NCBI RefSeq assembly: GCF_003730135.1
Contig: NZ_RJVO01000003.1
Span: 186,001 to 250,000 of the forward strand
DNA from: Stagnimonas aquatica
Lineage (GTDB): Bacteria > Pseudomonadota > Gammaproteobacteria > Nevskiales > Nevskiaceae
Direction: 5' to 3'
Length of the DNA: 64,000 nt
In this document: positions 1 through 9,324 of the stretch, one piece after another
Layout: every line of letters begins with the position of its first letter
Numbering within the stretch: position 1 is the stretch's first letter
The notes under the pieces: generated by a model
Databases searched by the model: none
What the model saw: the letters and a program-made list of their open reading frames with translations, nothing else
What the model was told of the DNA's origin: nothing
Program-made: the position numbers and the translations under genes

Positions 1-314
1 TACCGTTCGAGCTGATTGTCGGCAACCCGCCCTATATCGCCGAGGACGACCCGCATCTGCCGGCGCTGCGCCACGAGCCGCGTCTGGCCCTGGTTTCCGG
101 CCCCGATGGTCTGGACTGCCTGCGCCGCCTGATCGCCCAGGCGCCGGCACGCCTGGCATCCGGCGGCTGGCTGCTGCTGGAACACGGCTATGACCAGGGC
201 GCGGCAGTACGCGCGCTGCTGCTTGCCGCCGGCTTCGTCGAAGTGAGCAGCCGTCGCGACTATGGCGGCCAGGAGCGGGTCAGCGGCGGGCGCTGGCCGG
301 GGGTGGCGCGGTGA
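1..314 (+). CDS. prmC: Release-factor glutamine methyltransferase PrmC (HemK), C-terminal part
   Basis: PrmC uses S-adenosylmethionine to methylate the glutamine of the GGQ motif in peptide-chain release factors 1 and 2. The frame enters at base 3 and about 103 residues are visible. They begin with [16 protein letters not shown], which contains the NPPY motif of N-methyltransferases that act on an amide or amino group. The remainder ([29 protein letters not shown]) matches the usual PrmC C-terminus. The N-terminal helical domain and the SAM-binding motifs lie outside the window. The TGA stop overlaps the GTG start of moeB (GTGA), so the two are probably translationally coupled. Confidence 0.93.
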   Translation, partial: PFELIVGNPPYIAEDDPHLPALRHEPRLALVSGPDGLDCLRRLIAQAPARLASGGWLLLEHGYDQGAAVRALLLAAGFVEVSSRRDYGGQERVSGGRWPGVAR

Positions 315-1057
315 GCGATTTCCGCCGCCACGCGCGCCAGGTGGTGCTGCCCGAGGTTGGCGTCGCTGGCCAGCAGTTGCTGCGCGATTCCAGCGTGCTG
401 ATCGTCGGCTGCGGTGGCCTGGGCAGCCCGGCCGCGCTCTATCTCGCCGCTGCCGGCGTCGGCCGCCTGGTGCTGGCCGACCGCGACCGGGTCGAGCGCA
501 GCAATCTGCAACGCCAGTTGCTCTACACCGAAGCCGATGTCGGCCGCCGCAAGCTCGATGCCGCCCGCGAGCGGCTGCTGGCGCTGGATGCATCGCTGAT
601 CGTGGAAACCCTCGACGGCGACACCGAGCTGGCGCAGTTCCCGGCGCGGGTCGCCGAGGCCGATGTGGTGCTCGACTGCACCGACAATTTCCCGGCCCGC
701 TTCGCCATCAACGCCGCCTGCCTGCGCGCCCGCAAGCCCCTGGTTTCCGGCGCCGCGATCCGGCTGGAAGGGCAGGTCGCCGCCTTCGACCTGCGCCAGG
801 GCGGCCCCTGCTACGCCTGCCTGTACCCGGATGCCGGCGAGCCCGCCGAGGCCTGCGAGGACGCCGGCGTGCTCGGTCCGGTGGTCGGCGTGATCGGCGC
901 GATGCAGGCCCTGCTGGCGATCCAGTTGCTGCTTGGGCATGCCGACAACACCGGCGTCCTGCATTGCTGGGATGCACGCTGCTTCGACTGGCGTAAGCTG
1001 CGCCTGCTTCGTGATCCCGCCTGTCCGCATTGCGGTCCGGCCGCTGCCACTGCCTAG
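311..1057 (+). CDS. moeB: MoeB/ThiF/HesA-family adenylyltransferase
   Basis: This is an E1-like enzyme that adenylates the C-terminal glycine of a small sulfur-carrier protein such as MoaD or ThiS, in molybdopterin or thiamine biosynthesis. The 248 residues carry the nucleotide-binding loop GCGGLG (33-38), the [13 protein letters not shown] segment (57-69) and the [10 protein letters not shown] motif near 121. Zinc ligands are CYAC (167-170) and CPHC (238-241). The length fits MoeB without a rhodanese domain. The GTG start overlaps the prmC stop. The next gene is a degenerate relative of the JAMM proteases that often process the same carrier proteins. MoeB and ThiF cannot be told apart from sequence alone; MoeB is the better fit given the family and the prmC neighbour. 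Confidence 0.88.
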   Translation: MSDFRRHARQVVLPEVGVAGQQLLRDSSVLIVGCGGLGSPAALYLAAAGVGRLVLADRDRVERSNLQRQLLYTEADVGRRKLDAARERLLALDASLIVETLDGDTELAQFPARVAEADVVLDCTDNFPARFAINAACLRARKPLVSGAAIRLEGQVAAFDLRQGGPCYACLYPDAGEPAEACEDAGVLGPVVGVIGAMQALLAIQLLLGHADNTGVLHCWDARCFDWRKLRLLRDPACPHCGPAAATA

Positions 1058-1065
1058 ATTCCGCC

Positions 1066-1389
1066 ATGACCGTAGAACCGCTGGTGCTGCCGCGCCGCCT
1101 CGCCATCCAGATCCTCCACGCCGCCCAACTGGCGGCGCCGGACAGCAGCCGTGGCTGGGTGCAGCCGGGGGCGTTGCGCTATCACGAAGGCGAGCCGGCG
1201 CCGGGGGCGGTGGTTTACGCCCGCTGCTACTCCAAGCCCACCAGCGCCGCCGAGCCGCTGCCGGAAGAGCTGAGCGGCGACGGCCTGCATCTGGTGATCT
1301 CGCTCAACACCAAGGGCGTGCTGGAAATGCGCGGCTGGCGGCTGCTGGCCGAGGGCCTGCGGGAGCAGCCCTTGGCGGTCACCGATTAG
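1066..1389 (+). CDS. Degenerate JAMM/M67-like protein lacking catalytic residues
   Basis: The 107-residue product resembles the M67 (JAMM/MPN+) metallopeptidases found beside MoeB in many bacteria, which cleave carrier-protein C-termini. It keeps the framework: LHAAQLAAP near residue 15, and a segment that aligns with the zinc loop followed by LHLVISLNTKGVLEMRGWRL. Where active members have the glutamate after the AAP segment and the HxHP...SxxD zinc site, this protein has AAPDSSRGW and ARCYSKPTSAAEPLPEE. The glutamate, both histidines and the aspartate are therefore missing. I chose ATG 1066, eight bases after the moeB stop, over an upstream codon inside moeB. The assignment is inference from pattern; the loss of the active site is visible. 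Confidence 0.6.
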   Translation: MTVEPLVLPRRLAIQILHAAQLAAPDSSRGWVQPGALRYHEGEPAPGAVVYARCYSKPTSAAEPLPEELSGDGLHLVISLNTKGVLEMRGWRLLAEGLREQPLAVTD

Positions 1390-1397
1390 CCCGGGCG

Positions 1398-1595
1398 ATG
1401 AACGCGACCCTGATCTGGGTGCTGGTGCTGGTGGTGGCCCTGATCGTCGGGCCGTTCGCCACCCTGCGCGCGGTATCGCACTGCCGTAGCCGCCGCCCGA
1501 ACGGCGCACCGCCGGTTGCAAAGCCGGCGTCCGCCGCTGAACCGAAGACCGATGCCGATGCTGAAGACCCGGATCGCCCCAGCGGCTTCTGGTAA
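1398..1595 (+). CDS. Small single-pass membrane protein of unknown function
   Basis: The product is 65 residues. An N-terminal hydrophobic helix (about residues 4-26, VLVLVVALIVGPFATL) is followed by a short basic stretch and an acidic, proline-rich tail ending in RPSGFW. It starts eight bases after the preceding stop and continues the same co-directional group. I do not recognise a family. The typical membrane-anchor layout with positive charges after the helix suggests an inner-membrane protein with its tail in the cytoplasm. No other feature gives a function. Confidence 0.55.
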   Translation: MNATLIWVLVLVVALIVGPFATLRAVSHCRSRRPNGAPPVAKPASAAEPKTDADAEDPDRPSGFW

Positions 1596-1623
1596 GCATG
1601 CCTTTCAACCCCGGAGCAAGCCC

Positions 1624-1863
1624 ATGAAACCCGTCCTGATCGCCGCCCTGCTGTTGCCGCTCGCCGCCTGCCAGCCGAACGCCGAGCCGAAGAAGGTGGA
1701 CGATACCCAGGGCCGCGCCGAGACCCAGGGCATCCGCAACACCGAGGCGATTGGCTACGCCGGCGATGCCATCGCCAACAAGGTCGATGGCGCGCTCGAT
1801 GCCAACGACCAGCGCAAGGACGCGCTCGACGCCCAGCTCAAGGCGGCAGAACAGCCGCAGTAG
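1624..1863 (+). CDS. Small lipoprotein of unknown function
   Basis: The 79-residue product has a lipoprotein signal peptide, MKPVLIAALLLPLAAC, with the lipobox LAAC and the acylated Cys at residue 16. The mature part is short, charged and predicted helical, with no cysteines. The start at 1624 follows a GGAGCAAG-type ribosome-binding site. It lies at the end of the forward-strand group and converges with the Nudix/MBL gene 16 bases later. No family is recognised; small helical lipoproteins like this are common and mostly uncharacterised. Confidence 0.65.
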   Translation: MKPVLIAALLLPLAACQPNAEPKKVDDTQGRAETQGIRNTEAIGYAGDAIANKVDGALDANDQRKDALDAQLKAAEQPQ

Positions 1864-1878
1864 GCGATCCGGCGGCGC

Positions 1879-3249
1879 TCAGGCCGCCAGCCGGCCTTCT
1901 TCCAGCAGTTTGTCGAGATGGCTCTCGATGTTGGCGCGCGCCAGCGGCAGCAGGCGCGGGTCCAGGCCCTGGTAGATCAGCGGCAGCATCTCGTCGATGG
2001 CCTTGCCGGCCCGGTGCAGTTCCAGCACCGCTTGCTCGCGCAGCCGCCGGTGCTTGAGGGTTTCCTCCAGCCGGTAGACGGTGCCCAGCGCCTGGCCGTG
2101 GGAGGGGATGATCACCGCCGGATTGAGGTCGATCAGCCGCTGTAGCGTCTGGAAGTAGCGGCCCATGTGGCCTTCCGGCTTGTGGATCACCACGGTGCCG
2201 ACACCCTGGATCAGGTCGCCGACGATGCACCACTCGCGGCCATCGGGCATCAGTGCGATCTGGCCCTCGTCGTGGCCGGGCACCGCCAGCACCCGCACCG
2301 GCCGGCCCAGCCAGCGGGTCACCACATCGCCCTCGTCGTAGGTACGCAGCAGCAGCTCGCCGAAAAAGCCGGGCGCGGCCATGCCCAGCAGCTTGCGGGT
2401 GGTGTCGCTCATCGCCAGCGGAATGTCGTAGCGCTCGGCGATCTCGTTGGCGTACTGGCGGTGGTCGGGGTGGTGGTGGGTGAGCAGCACCTCGTCGACG
2501 CCGATGACATCGAGCAGGGCGAGCAGCCGCTCCAGCTCCTCGCGGTCGCGCGGGCTGGGGTCCACCAGCACCTTGTGCTTGTCGCCGATCAGGAAGGCAT
2601 TGGTGTGCTGCGCCGGCGGCAGGGTGTGCGAGCGCACGAACACCTGCTTGAGTTCGTGCAGCGGCTCGATGCTGCGCAGGGCGTTGACCGCGCCGGTGCG
2701 GTCGTTGTCCTCGTCCAGCGCCGGGATGCGGGTGACGGCGGGCTCGGCCTCCAGCGCCAGCAGCACGTCCAGGGTCGGCGGCGCCAGCAGCAGGCGGCCA
2801 TCGCGGTAGCGCGCCATCCATTCCGCCGGGGTCGCCCAACCGGCTTCGGCGATCTCGCCCAGGTCGGGCACCGGCTCCGGCGCCCGGTCCAGATCAATGC
2901 GGTAGAAATGGGTGCGGAAGCGCACCGGCGAAATCGGCGGGGTGGTGGCCTCGCCCAGGCAGTGCAGGCCCTGCACCGCGCCGGTCTGGGCCAGGGCGGT
3001 GAGGTCGATGCCCAGTTCTTCCTGCACCTCGCGCAGCAAGGCGGTGATCAGGCGTGGCGCGTGGCCCTCGCAGCTGAGCGCCGGCTCCGGCCCTTCGGCA
3101 TCGGCTTTGTCGACCTTGCCGCCCGGGAAGGCGGTGAAGCCGGCGAAGGAATTCAGGCTGGGCTGGCGGCGCACCATCAGCAGGCGGCCTGCGCAGAGGA
3201 GGACGGCGGTGACGGCGTCGCGGATGGAGTCGGTGGCTGGGGCGTTCAT
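1879..3249 (-). CDS. Nudix hydrolase fused to a metallo-beta-lactamase-fold hydrolase
   Basis: The 456-residue protein joins two hydrolase folds. The N-terminal 190 residues look like a Nudix domain: FPGGKVDKAD followed by an insertion and then LLREVQEELGID, which is the REUXEEXGU part of the Nudix box. The C-terminal part has the metallo-beta-lactamase signature THHHPDH, later metal-ligand segments VPGHDEG, IVGDL and IPSHGQ, and a C-terminal helical region as in the LACTB2/RNase-Z-like branch. I chose ATG 3249 (MNAPATD); an in-frame ATG at 3276 would add nine residues and overlap the divergent gene. Nudix domains of this CoA-diphosphatase-like type act on nucleotide-linked substrates; the LACTB2-like half may act on RNA or a thioester. 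The true substrate is unknown. Confidence 0.85.
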   Translation of the reverse strand: MNAPATDSIRDAVTAVLLCAGRLLMVRRQPSLNSFAGFTAFPGGKVDKADAEGPEPALSCEGHAPRLITALLREVQEELGIDLTALAQTGAVQGLHCLGEATTPPISPVRFRTHFYRIDLDRAPEPVPDLGEIAEAGWATPAEWMARYRDGRLLLAPPTLDVLLALEAEPAVTRIPALDEDNDRTGAVNALRSIEPLHELKQVFVRSHTLPPAQHTNAFLIGDKHKVLVDPSPRDREELERLLALLDVIGVDEVLLTHHHPDHRQYANEIAERYDIPLAMSDTTRKLLGMAAPGFFGELLLRTYDEGDVVTRWLGRPVRVLAVPGHDEGQIALMPDGREWCIVGDLIQGVGTVVIHKPEGHMGRYFQTLQRLIDLNPAVIIPSHGQALGTVYRLEETLKHRRLREQAVLELHRAGKAIDEMLPLIYQGLDPRLLPLARANIESHLDKLLEEGRLAA

Positions 3250-3320
3250 GCCGACATGCTGGCACGAGCGGCGCAATGGTGGAAAATGCCGGCCACCTGT
3301 TTAACGAGCGAAATCTGCGC

Positions 3321-4481
3321 ATGCTGCCGACCTGGGCTCTCGCCAACCCGACCACCAGCACCCTGGTACTGATCGCCTTCGGCGTGGTCTGCTCGCTGGT
3401 GGTGGAGTTCATCACCCGCACTCTCGACACCGGTCGCTATGCCTGGCAGCGGCGGCTGCGCCGCCGTATCGGCGTTGAGGAGGGCAAGCGCATCTCCGAG
3501 CTGAAGTGGCTGACGCTCAGCTACCAGTTCGTGCTCTGGCCCTTCATCGGCTTCCTGCTGCTGCACGTCTGGGGGCAGCACGATCTCGGTGACCGGGTTA
3601 GCGAGGTGCTGACCGGGCAGGGCGTGAAGATCGGCAAGTCGCACGTCGTGCCGTCCAGCCTACTGCTCGGCCTGATCTGGTTCTTCCTGCTGATCACCTT
3701 CACCCGCTACATCAAGAAGAAGCTGGAGGAGGACTGGCTGCCGCTGTCGCATCTGGACCCCGGCGTGCGGGTGTCGGTGGCGACGCTGTTCGGCTACATC
3801 ACCTTCATCATCGCCGCGATGGTCGGCCTGTCGGTGGCCGGTCTCGACCTCAGCAAGCTGGCCATCGTCGCCGGCGCGCTGTCGGTGGGCATTGGCTTTG
3901 GTCTGCAGAACGTCATCAACAACTTCGTCTCCGGCCTGATCCTGCTGTTCGAGCGGCCGGTGCGGGTCGGTGACTACGTGCGGGTGGGCGCGACCGAGGG
4001 CTTCATCCGCCACATCCGCATCCGCGCCACCGAGATCGAGACCTGGGACAAGACCATGATCATCGTCCCCAACTCCGAGCTGATCTCCACCCGGGTCGAG
4101 AATCTCACCTACGGAAACACCTATGGCCGGGTGGTGATGGCGGTGCCGGTGTCCGACGACTGCCGGCCCGACCAGGTGCGCACGGTGCTGCAGGCGGTGG
4201 TGGCTGCCAGCCCTCGGCTGATCCAGGCCGGCCAGATCCCCGGGCTGGGCGGCCCCTATGTATCGCTGAAGGACTTCGGGGGCGGCACGCTGTCCTTCGA
4301 GATCGGCGGCTATGTGATGAACGTCAACGACCGTGGCGGCATCGCCAGCGAGCTGCGTTACGCGATCCTGGCCGCCTTCGCTGCCGAGGGCATCCGCCTG
4401 ACCTCCGGCAAGCAGCAGCTGGAACTGCTCGGCGGCGGTCTGCCGAAGGTGCTCCCGGAGCCTGCCGGCGACACGCCCTGA
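3321..4481 (+). CDS. MscS-family small-conductance mechanosensitive channel
   Basis: Mechanosensitive channels open under membrane tension to release solutes during hypo-osmotic shock. The protein has an N-terminal membrane helix, further helices near residues 65-85 and 110-130, and the conserved pore and beta domain: LSVGIGFGLQNVINNF, FERPVRVGDYV and VPNSELIS. The C-terminus carries an alpha/beta domain typical of MscS. At 386 residues it has fewer transmembrane helices than MscK but more N-terminal sequence than E. coli MscS. I chose ATG 3321; an in-frame ATG at 3276 would add 15 residues and lie only 26 bases from the divergent Nudix/MBL start. The ribosome-binding sites do not decide between them. 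Confidence 0.88.
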   Translation: MLPTWALANPTTSTLVLIAFGVVCSLVVEFITRTLDTGRYAWQRRLRRRIGVEEGKRISELKWLTLSYQFVLWPFIGFLLLHVWGQHDLGDRVSEVLTGQGVKIGKSHVVPSSLLLGLIWFFLLITFTRYIKKKLEEDWLPLSHLDPGVRVSVATLFGYITFIIAAMVGLSVAGLDLSKLAIVAGALSVGIGFGLQNVINNFVSGLILLFERPVRVGDYVRVGATEGFIRHIRIRATEIETWDKTMIIVPNSELISTRVENLTYGNTYGRVVMAVPVSDDCRPDQVRTVLQAVVAASPRLIQAGQIPGLGGPYVSLKDFGGGTLSFEIGGYVMNVNDRGGIASELRYAILAAFAAEGIRLTSGKQQLELLGGGLPKVLPEPAGDTP

Positions 4482-4574
4482 GGCCCGCGACTCGTCCGTT
4501 CAGACGGCTGCCCAGGGCCACGGGGTTCGGCTAGTCTTTGACCAGCGCCAACACGGGCGCGGGAGGAGACGATC

Positions 4575-4976
4575 ATGGCTGACCTGAGCGCGCACAGCGT
4601 GCGCGACCACATGACCCGCAACCTGCTCACCTTCACGCCGGATACCGAGGTGATGAGCGCCATCGGGGCCCTGGTGAAGAGCGGTCACTCCGGTGCGCCG
4701 GTCTGCGAAGAGGGCGGCCGGCTGGTCGGCATGCTCTCCGAGAAGGACTGCTTGAAGGTCGCGGTGGTCGCCAGCTACGAGGGCGTCTCGCCCGGCGCGG
4801 TGCGCGACTTCATGACCACCAGCGTGCGCTGCCTGGCGCCGGACGACACCCTGCTGGAAGTCGCCAACCGCTTCCTCGACTCGCCCTACAAGCGCTTTCC
4901 GGTGGTGGAGGATGGCCGCCTGGTTGGTCAGATTTCGCGGCGTGATGTGCTGAAGGCGATCCACGACGACGCCTGA
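4575..4976 (+). CDS. CBS-domain-pair protein
   Basis: The protein is 133 residues and consists of two CBS motifs, about residues 8-60 and 74-130 (RDHMTRNLLTF, DFMTTSVRCL, RFPVVEDGRLVGQISRRDV). Such stand-alone Bateman modules bind adenosine nucleotides and act as energy or redox sensors for partner proteins. A clear ribosome-binding site (GGGAGGAG) precedes ATG 4575. No fused catalytic domain is present, so the partner cannot be named. It sits between the mscS and rhlE genes. Confidence 0.88.
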   Translation: MADLSAHSVRDHMTRNLLTFTPDTEVMSAIGALVKSGHSGAPVCEEGGRLVGMLSEKDCLKVAVVASYEGVSPGAVRDFMTTSVRCLAPDDTLLEVANRFLDSPYKRFPVVEDGRLVGQISRRDVLKAIHDDA

Positions 4977-5011
4977 GCCAGTTCTATTCAGGCAGCATTT
5001 TCCGCAGTCCG

Positions 5012-5017
5012 TATAAT
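5012..5017 (+). promoter_or_regulatory. Sigma-70 -10 box upstream of rhlE
   Basis: A perfect TATAAT hexamer lies about 105 bases before the rhlE start, just after the CBS gene. No convincing -35 hexamer is seen; TTCAGG at 4987 is the best candidate but with a 19-base spacer. AT-rich hexamers are rare in this GC-rich DNA, which supports the call. Confidence 0.5.
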
Positions 5018-5057
5018 CCGCCGCCTTCACTGGGTGCGGTTCACCGTCGCGCGCCCT

Positions 5058-5101
5058 GCCGTCAGACCTCCGCAGCGAGGTTTGCACGCCCTTTCGACGG
5101 C
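5058..5101 (+). other. Nested inverted repeats in the rhlE 5' leader
   Basis: GCCGTC (5058-5063) pairs with GACGGC (5096-5101) and encloses ACCTC/GAGGT (5066-5070 and 5077-5081). If transcription starts near 5024, this structure lies in the leader just upstream of the rhlE start. RNA-helicase mRNAs are often autoregulated through structured leaders; that role here is inference. Confidence 0.35.
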
Positions 5102-5120
5102 GCTCCCGGAGTTCCCCTAG

Positions 5121-6623
<1,503 letters not shown>

Positions 6624-6755
6624 TTCCCGCAGGCTGAGCCGCCGACGCGGCGGGCCGCTCGCCGCGCGGCTTCCGCCGCCCGGCGCGCACGGCTTGCCAG
6701 CGGCGGCGGATGCGCGAGCATAGGCGGCATCGCATTCGTCCAAGGAAGGCCGCTC

Positions 6756-7553
6756 ATGCTCAAGGCCGGGCCGCAGAGGCCCTCGGGGAACTCCGCCGCC
6801 GCCGAATCGCCGCTGCGGCTGCGGTTGCTGACGCTCAATACCCACAAGGGCTTCAATGCCTTCAACCGCCGCTTCGTGCTGCACGAGTTGCGCGAGGCGA
6901 TCCGTGGCATGGCCGCCGATCTGGTGTTTCTGCAGGAAGTGCAGGGCCAGCACGAGGGGCATCGCGGGCGCCACCCCAACTGGCCGACGCAGCCGCAGTA
7001 CGAGTTCCTGGCCGACTCGATCTGGAGCCAGTACGCCTACGGCCGCAACGCGGTCTACACCGAAGGCCATCACGGCAATGCGGTGCTGTCCAAGTTTCCG
7101 ATCATCCACAACGACAACCACGACATTTCCATCGCCGGCCCGGAGCGCCGTGGTCTGCTGCACTGTGTGCTGCGGCTGCCGGACGGCCATCCGGAGCTGC
7201 ACCTGTTCTGCGCGCACCTGAGCCTGCTGGAATCGCATCGCCGGGAGCAGGCCGAGCGCCTGCTGGCCCTGATCCAGTTGAAGGTGCCGCCCGAGGCGCC
7301 GCTGCTGGTCGCCGGCGACTTCAACGACTGGCGTTGCAGCCTGCACCAGCGGCTGCGTCGGGTGGGGCTGGAGGAGCTGTGGGTGGGCAGTCAGGGCCGG
7401 GCGGCACGCAGCTTTCCGGCCGCCTGGCCGCTACTGCGCCTGGACCGCATCTATGCGCGCAATTTCCGCCAGGCTTCGCCCTTGAGCCTGAGCCCGGCAC
7501 CCTGGTCGCGGCTTTCCGACCATCTGCCGCTGGCGGCCGAGGTCAGCCTCTAG
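6756..7553 (+). CDS. Endonuclease/exonuclease/phosphatase-family protein (YbhP-like)
   Basis: The 265-residue protein has the DNase-I-like fold motifs: LTLNTHKGF near residue 28, FLQEVQG with the metal-binding Glu near 67, HLSLLESHRREQAE, VAGDFNDW and the terminal SDHLPL. This architecture and length match YbhP, an uncharacterised protein linked in enterobacteria to the cardiolipin synthase ClsB. No signal peptide or membrane helix is visible. There is no cardiolipin synthase next to it here. The substrate may be a nucleic acid, a phospholipid or an inositol phosphate; sequence alone does not decide. Confidence 0.8.
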   Translation: MLKAGPQRPSGNSAAAESPLRLRLLTLNTHKGFNAFNRRFVLHELREAIRGMAADLVFLQEVQGQHEGHRGRHPNWPTQPQYEFLADSIWSQYAYGRNAVYTEGHHGNAVLSKFPIIHNDNHDISIAGPERRGLLHCVLRLPDGHPELHLFCAHLSLLESHRREQAERLLALIQLKVPPEAPLLVAGDFNDWRCSLHQRLRRVGLEELWVGSQGRAARSFPAAWPLLRLDRIYARNFRQASPLSLSPAPWSRLSDHLPLAAEVSL

Positions 7554-7873
7554 CGGCGGGTGGCCGGCTCCGGGCTGGCGTTCTCGCAGCGGCACACCGG
7601 CTCGCGCTGGCAGCTACCGTCGCCGACCAGGGCCTGCACCTTGCCGGGCTTGCAGACCGCCGCCTGGCCCTGCGGGCAGCTCACCGAGCAACTGCCGCAG
7701 TCGCCGACACCGGCGGCGCTGCAACTGGCCGAGGGTTCGTTGCGCAGGCTGAAGCGGCTATCGCCAGCGGCGCCGCCGCCTTGCAGGATCACCACCGGCT
7801 CCACCGCCGAGGCGAGACCGCTGCCGAAGGCTCCCAGCAGCAACAGCAGGCGGGCGGTACGAACAAGATTCAT
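7550..7873 (-). CDS. Secreted cysteine-rich small protein of unknown function
   Basis: The 107-residue product begins with a Sec signal peptide (hydrophobic core LLLLLGAFGSGLASA, cleavage probably after ASA near residue 23). The mature part holds eight cysteines between residues 51 and 96, spaced as C-x7-C-x2-C-x3-C, then C, C, and CRC. An even number in an exported domain suggests four disulfides. Its stop overlaps the stop of the YbhP-like gene by four bases in convergent orientation. I chose ATG 7873. No family is recognised; cysteine-rich exported domains of this kind can be inhibitors, adhesins or metal-binding proteins. Confidence 0.6.
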   Translation of the reverse strand: MNLVRTARLLLLLGAFGSGLASAVEPVVILQGGGAAGDSRFSLRNEPSASCSAAGVGDCGSCSVSCPQGQAAVCKPGKVQALVGDGSCQREPVCRCENASPEPATRR

Positions 7874-7956
7874 GGCGGACTCCGTGACGATGGCTGAAAG
7901 ACCCGCGCCATTTGCGGTCGCGGCGCTGAACGAGGGCTGAACTGGCGCCGACCGGG

Positions 7957-8658
7957 CTAGACCGAGGTCGTGGTCGCGTCGGCGCCACGGATGCGCGGGA
8001 ACAGCAGCAGGTAGCTGATGCCGCCGATCAGGCAGGTCCAGGCGGAAAGATACAGCGCCAGCGCCCGCCAGCGGTCGGCGACCAGCACGCCCATCACCGT
8101 GCCGAGCAGATAGCCGCCGAAGATCAGGCTCAGCAGCGCCAGCCGCCACCACTGGATCTGCTGGCCGCGCGCGCGCAGGCCCAGCAGCACGCCGATGTCG
8201 GTGACGATGCCGGTCATGTGGGTGGTGCGCAGGTTCATGCCGCGATAGCTGCTGGCCAGCGCGTTCTGCATGCCGCAGCCGAGCGCGGCGGCGGGCACCG
8301 CCCAGGGGCTCTCCTCCGCCAGCCAGTGGGCGGCGAGGCCGAACATCAGGCCCTGCACCACGAACACCAGGCCGTAGCGGCGCCGGTGCTGGAACATCTG
8401 GCCGTCGGTCCAGTAGCCGGTGATCGCAGCGCCGATCAGGAAGGCCAGCACCATGCTGGCGGCCAGGCGCAGGTGGGCGGCGTCGTGATGGGCGCCGTCC
8501 AGGCCCAGGTGCGCGACCGAGCCGGTGACATGGCTCACCGGCACCGAGAAGCTCATCAGCAGGATCACGTTCACATAGCCGGCGAGCAGCGCCAGCAGGG
8601 GCCCGCCCACGAACAGCCAGCGGTCGAGCTGGCGGTGGTGGCTGGCGGAAAACGGCAT
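7957..8658 (-). CDS. DUF1275 (YoaK-like) integral membrane protein
   Basis: The 233-residue protein has about six membrane helices and the family hallmarks: LAGYVNVILL near residue 25, VSHVTGSVAHLG, GCGMQNALASSYRGMNLRTTHMTGIVTDIG and an ILV-rich end. DUF1275 proteins are inner-membrane proteins of unknown transport role. The start is ATG 8658; upstream in-frame codons run into hslR. It lies 19 bases downstream of the hslR stop and is probably in the same operon. Confidence 0.88.
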   Translation of the reverse strand: MPFSASHHRQLDRWLFVGGPLLALLAGYVNVILLMSFSVPVSHVTGSVAHLGLDGAHHDAAHLRLAASMVLAFLIGAAITGYWTDGQMFQHRRRYGLVFVVQGLMFGLAAHWLAEESPWAVPAAALGCGMQNALASSYRGMNLRTTHMTGIVTDIGVLLGLRARGQQIQWWRLALLSLIFGGYLLGTVMGVLVADRWRALALYLSAWTCLIGGISYLLLFPRIRGADATTTSV

Positions 8659-8677
8659 GGTCGTGATGGCGGGCAGT

Positions 8678-9085
8678 TCAGGCGCTGGGATCGCCGAGGG
8701 CGCCGCGCTTGTAGCCAAGGATAGCGCGCCGCTGCTGGCGCGTCGGGCGGCCGTCCGGGTGCTGGACGGCGTTGGCGCGCCGCTCCAGCGCCGCCTGGGC
8801 ACGGCGTTCGCGGCTGCCGGCGGTTTCCTCGTAGAGGGTTTGCGCCTCGGGCGCGCCGCCGCGCTGGTCGGACAAGGCGAGGACCAGCAGCTCGATCTCC
8901 TCCTGGCCGCGCCGCAGTTGCAGCCGCTGGCCGGGGCGCAGCTCCTTGCTGGTCTTGGCGCGCTCGCCGTCGAGCTTCACATGGCCGCTGTCGATGGCCT
9001 GCTTGGCGAGATTGCGGGTCTTGTAGAAGCGCGCCGCCCACAGCCATTTGTCCAGCCGCAGGCTGTCCACCCGGCGCGGCGTCAC
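8678..9085 (-). CDS. hslR: Hsp15-like ribosome-associated S4-domain heat-shock protein
   Basis: Hsp15 binds 50S subunits that carry a stalled peptidyl-tRNA and helps to recycle them after heat stress. The 135-residue protein starts with an S4 RNA-binding domain (LRLDKWLWAARFYKTRNLAKQAIDSG) and ends in the basic tail RQQRRAILGYKR typical of HslR. The GTG start (9085) overlaps the TGA stop of the small upstream gene (GTGA). It belongs to an operon of MFS transporter, small protein, hslR and DUF1275. Confidence 0.9.
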   Translation of the reverse strand: MTPRRVDSLRLDKWLWAARFYKTRNLAKQAIDSGHVKLDGERAKTSKELRPGQRLQLRRGQEEIELLVLALSDQRGGAPEAQTLYEETAGSRERRAQAALERRANAVQHPDGRPTRQQRRAILGYKRGALGDPSA

Positions 9086-9324
9086 GGGCCTTTCCGGCAG
9101 GGGGCGCCGGGGACTACCGGCAGGCCCAGGCGGTAGCGCAGGGCGCTGGCGGCGATCCGGCGCGCCTCGGCCGGCGCCCGCGCGGTCTCCACCGCGTGCA
9201 GCAGGGCCGGCAGGTCGATGGCTCCGCCGTCGGCCGCCAGCGCGCAGGCGGCTTCCAGGGCGGCGCGTTCGCGCTCGTCGAACCAGGGTTCCAGCTGTTC
9301 GAGCACCGCTTCGACGCGGCTCAT
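9082..9324 (-). CDS. Small soluble helical protein of unknown function
   Basis: The product is 80 residues, mostly helical by composition (VEAVLEQLEPWFDERERAAL and an Ala-rich second helix), with no signal peptide or membrane helix. It overlaps the MFS gene upstream (ATGA, 9321-9324) and hslR downstream (GTGA, 9082-9085), so it is clearly part of that operon and probably translated by coupling. No family is recognised. Confidence 0.62.
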   Translation of the reverse strand: MSRVEAVLEQLEPWFDERERAALEAACALAADGGAIDLPALLHAVETARAPAEARRIAASALRYRLGLPVVPGAPCRKGP

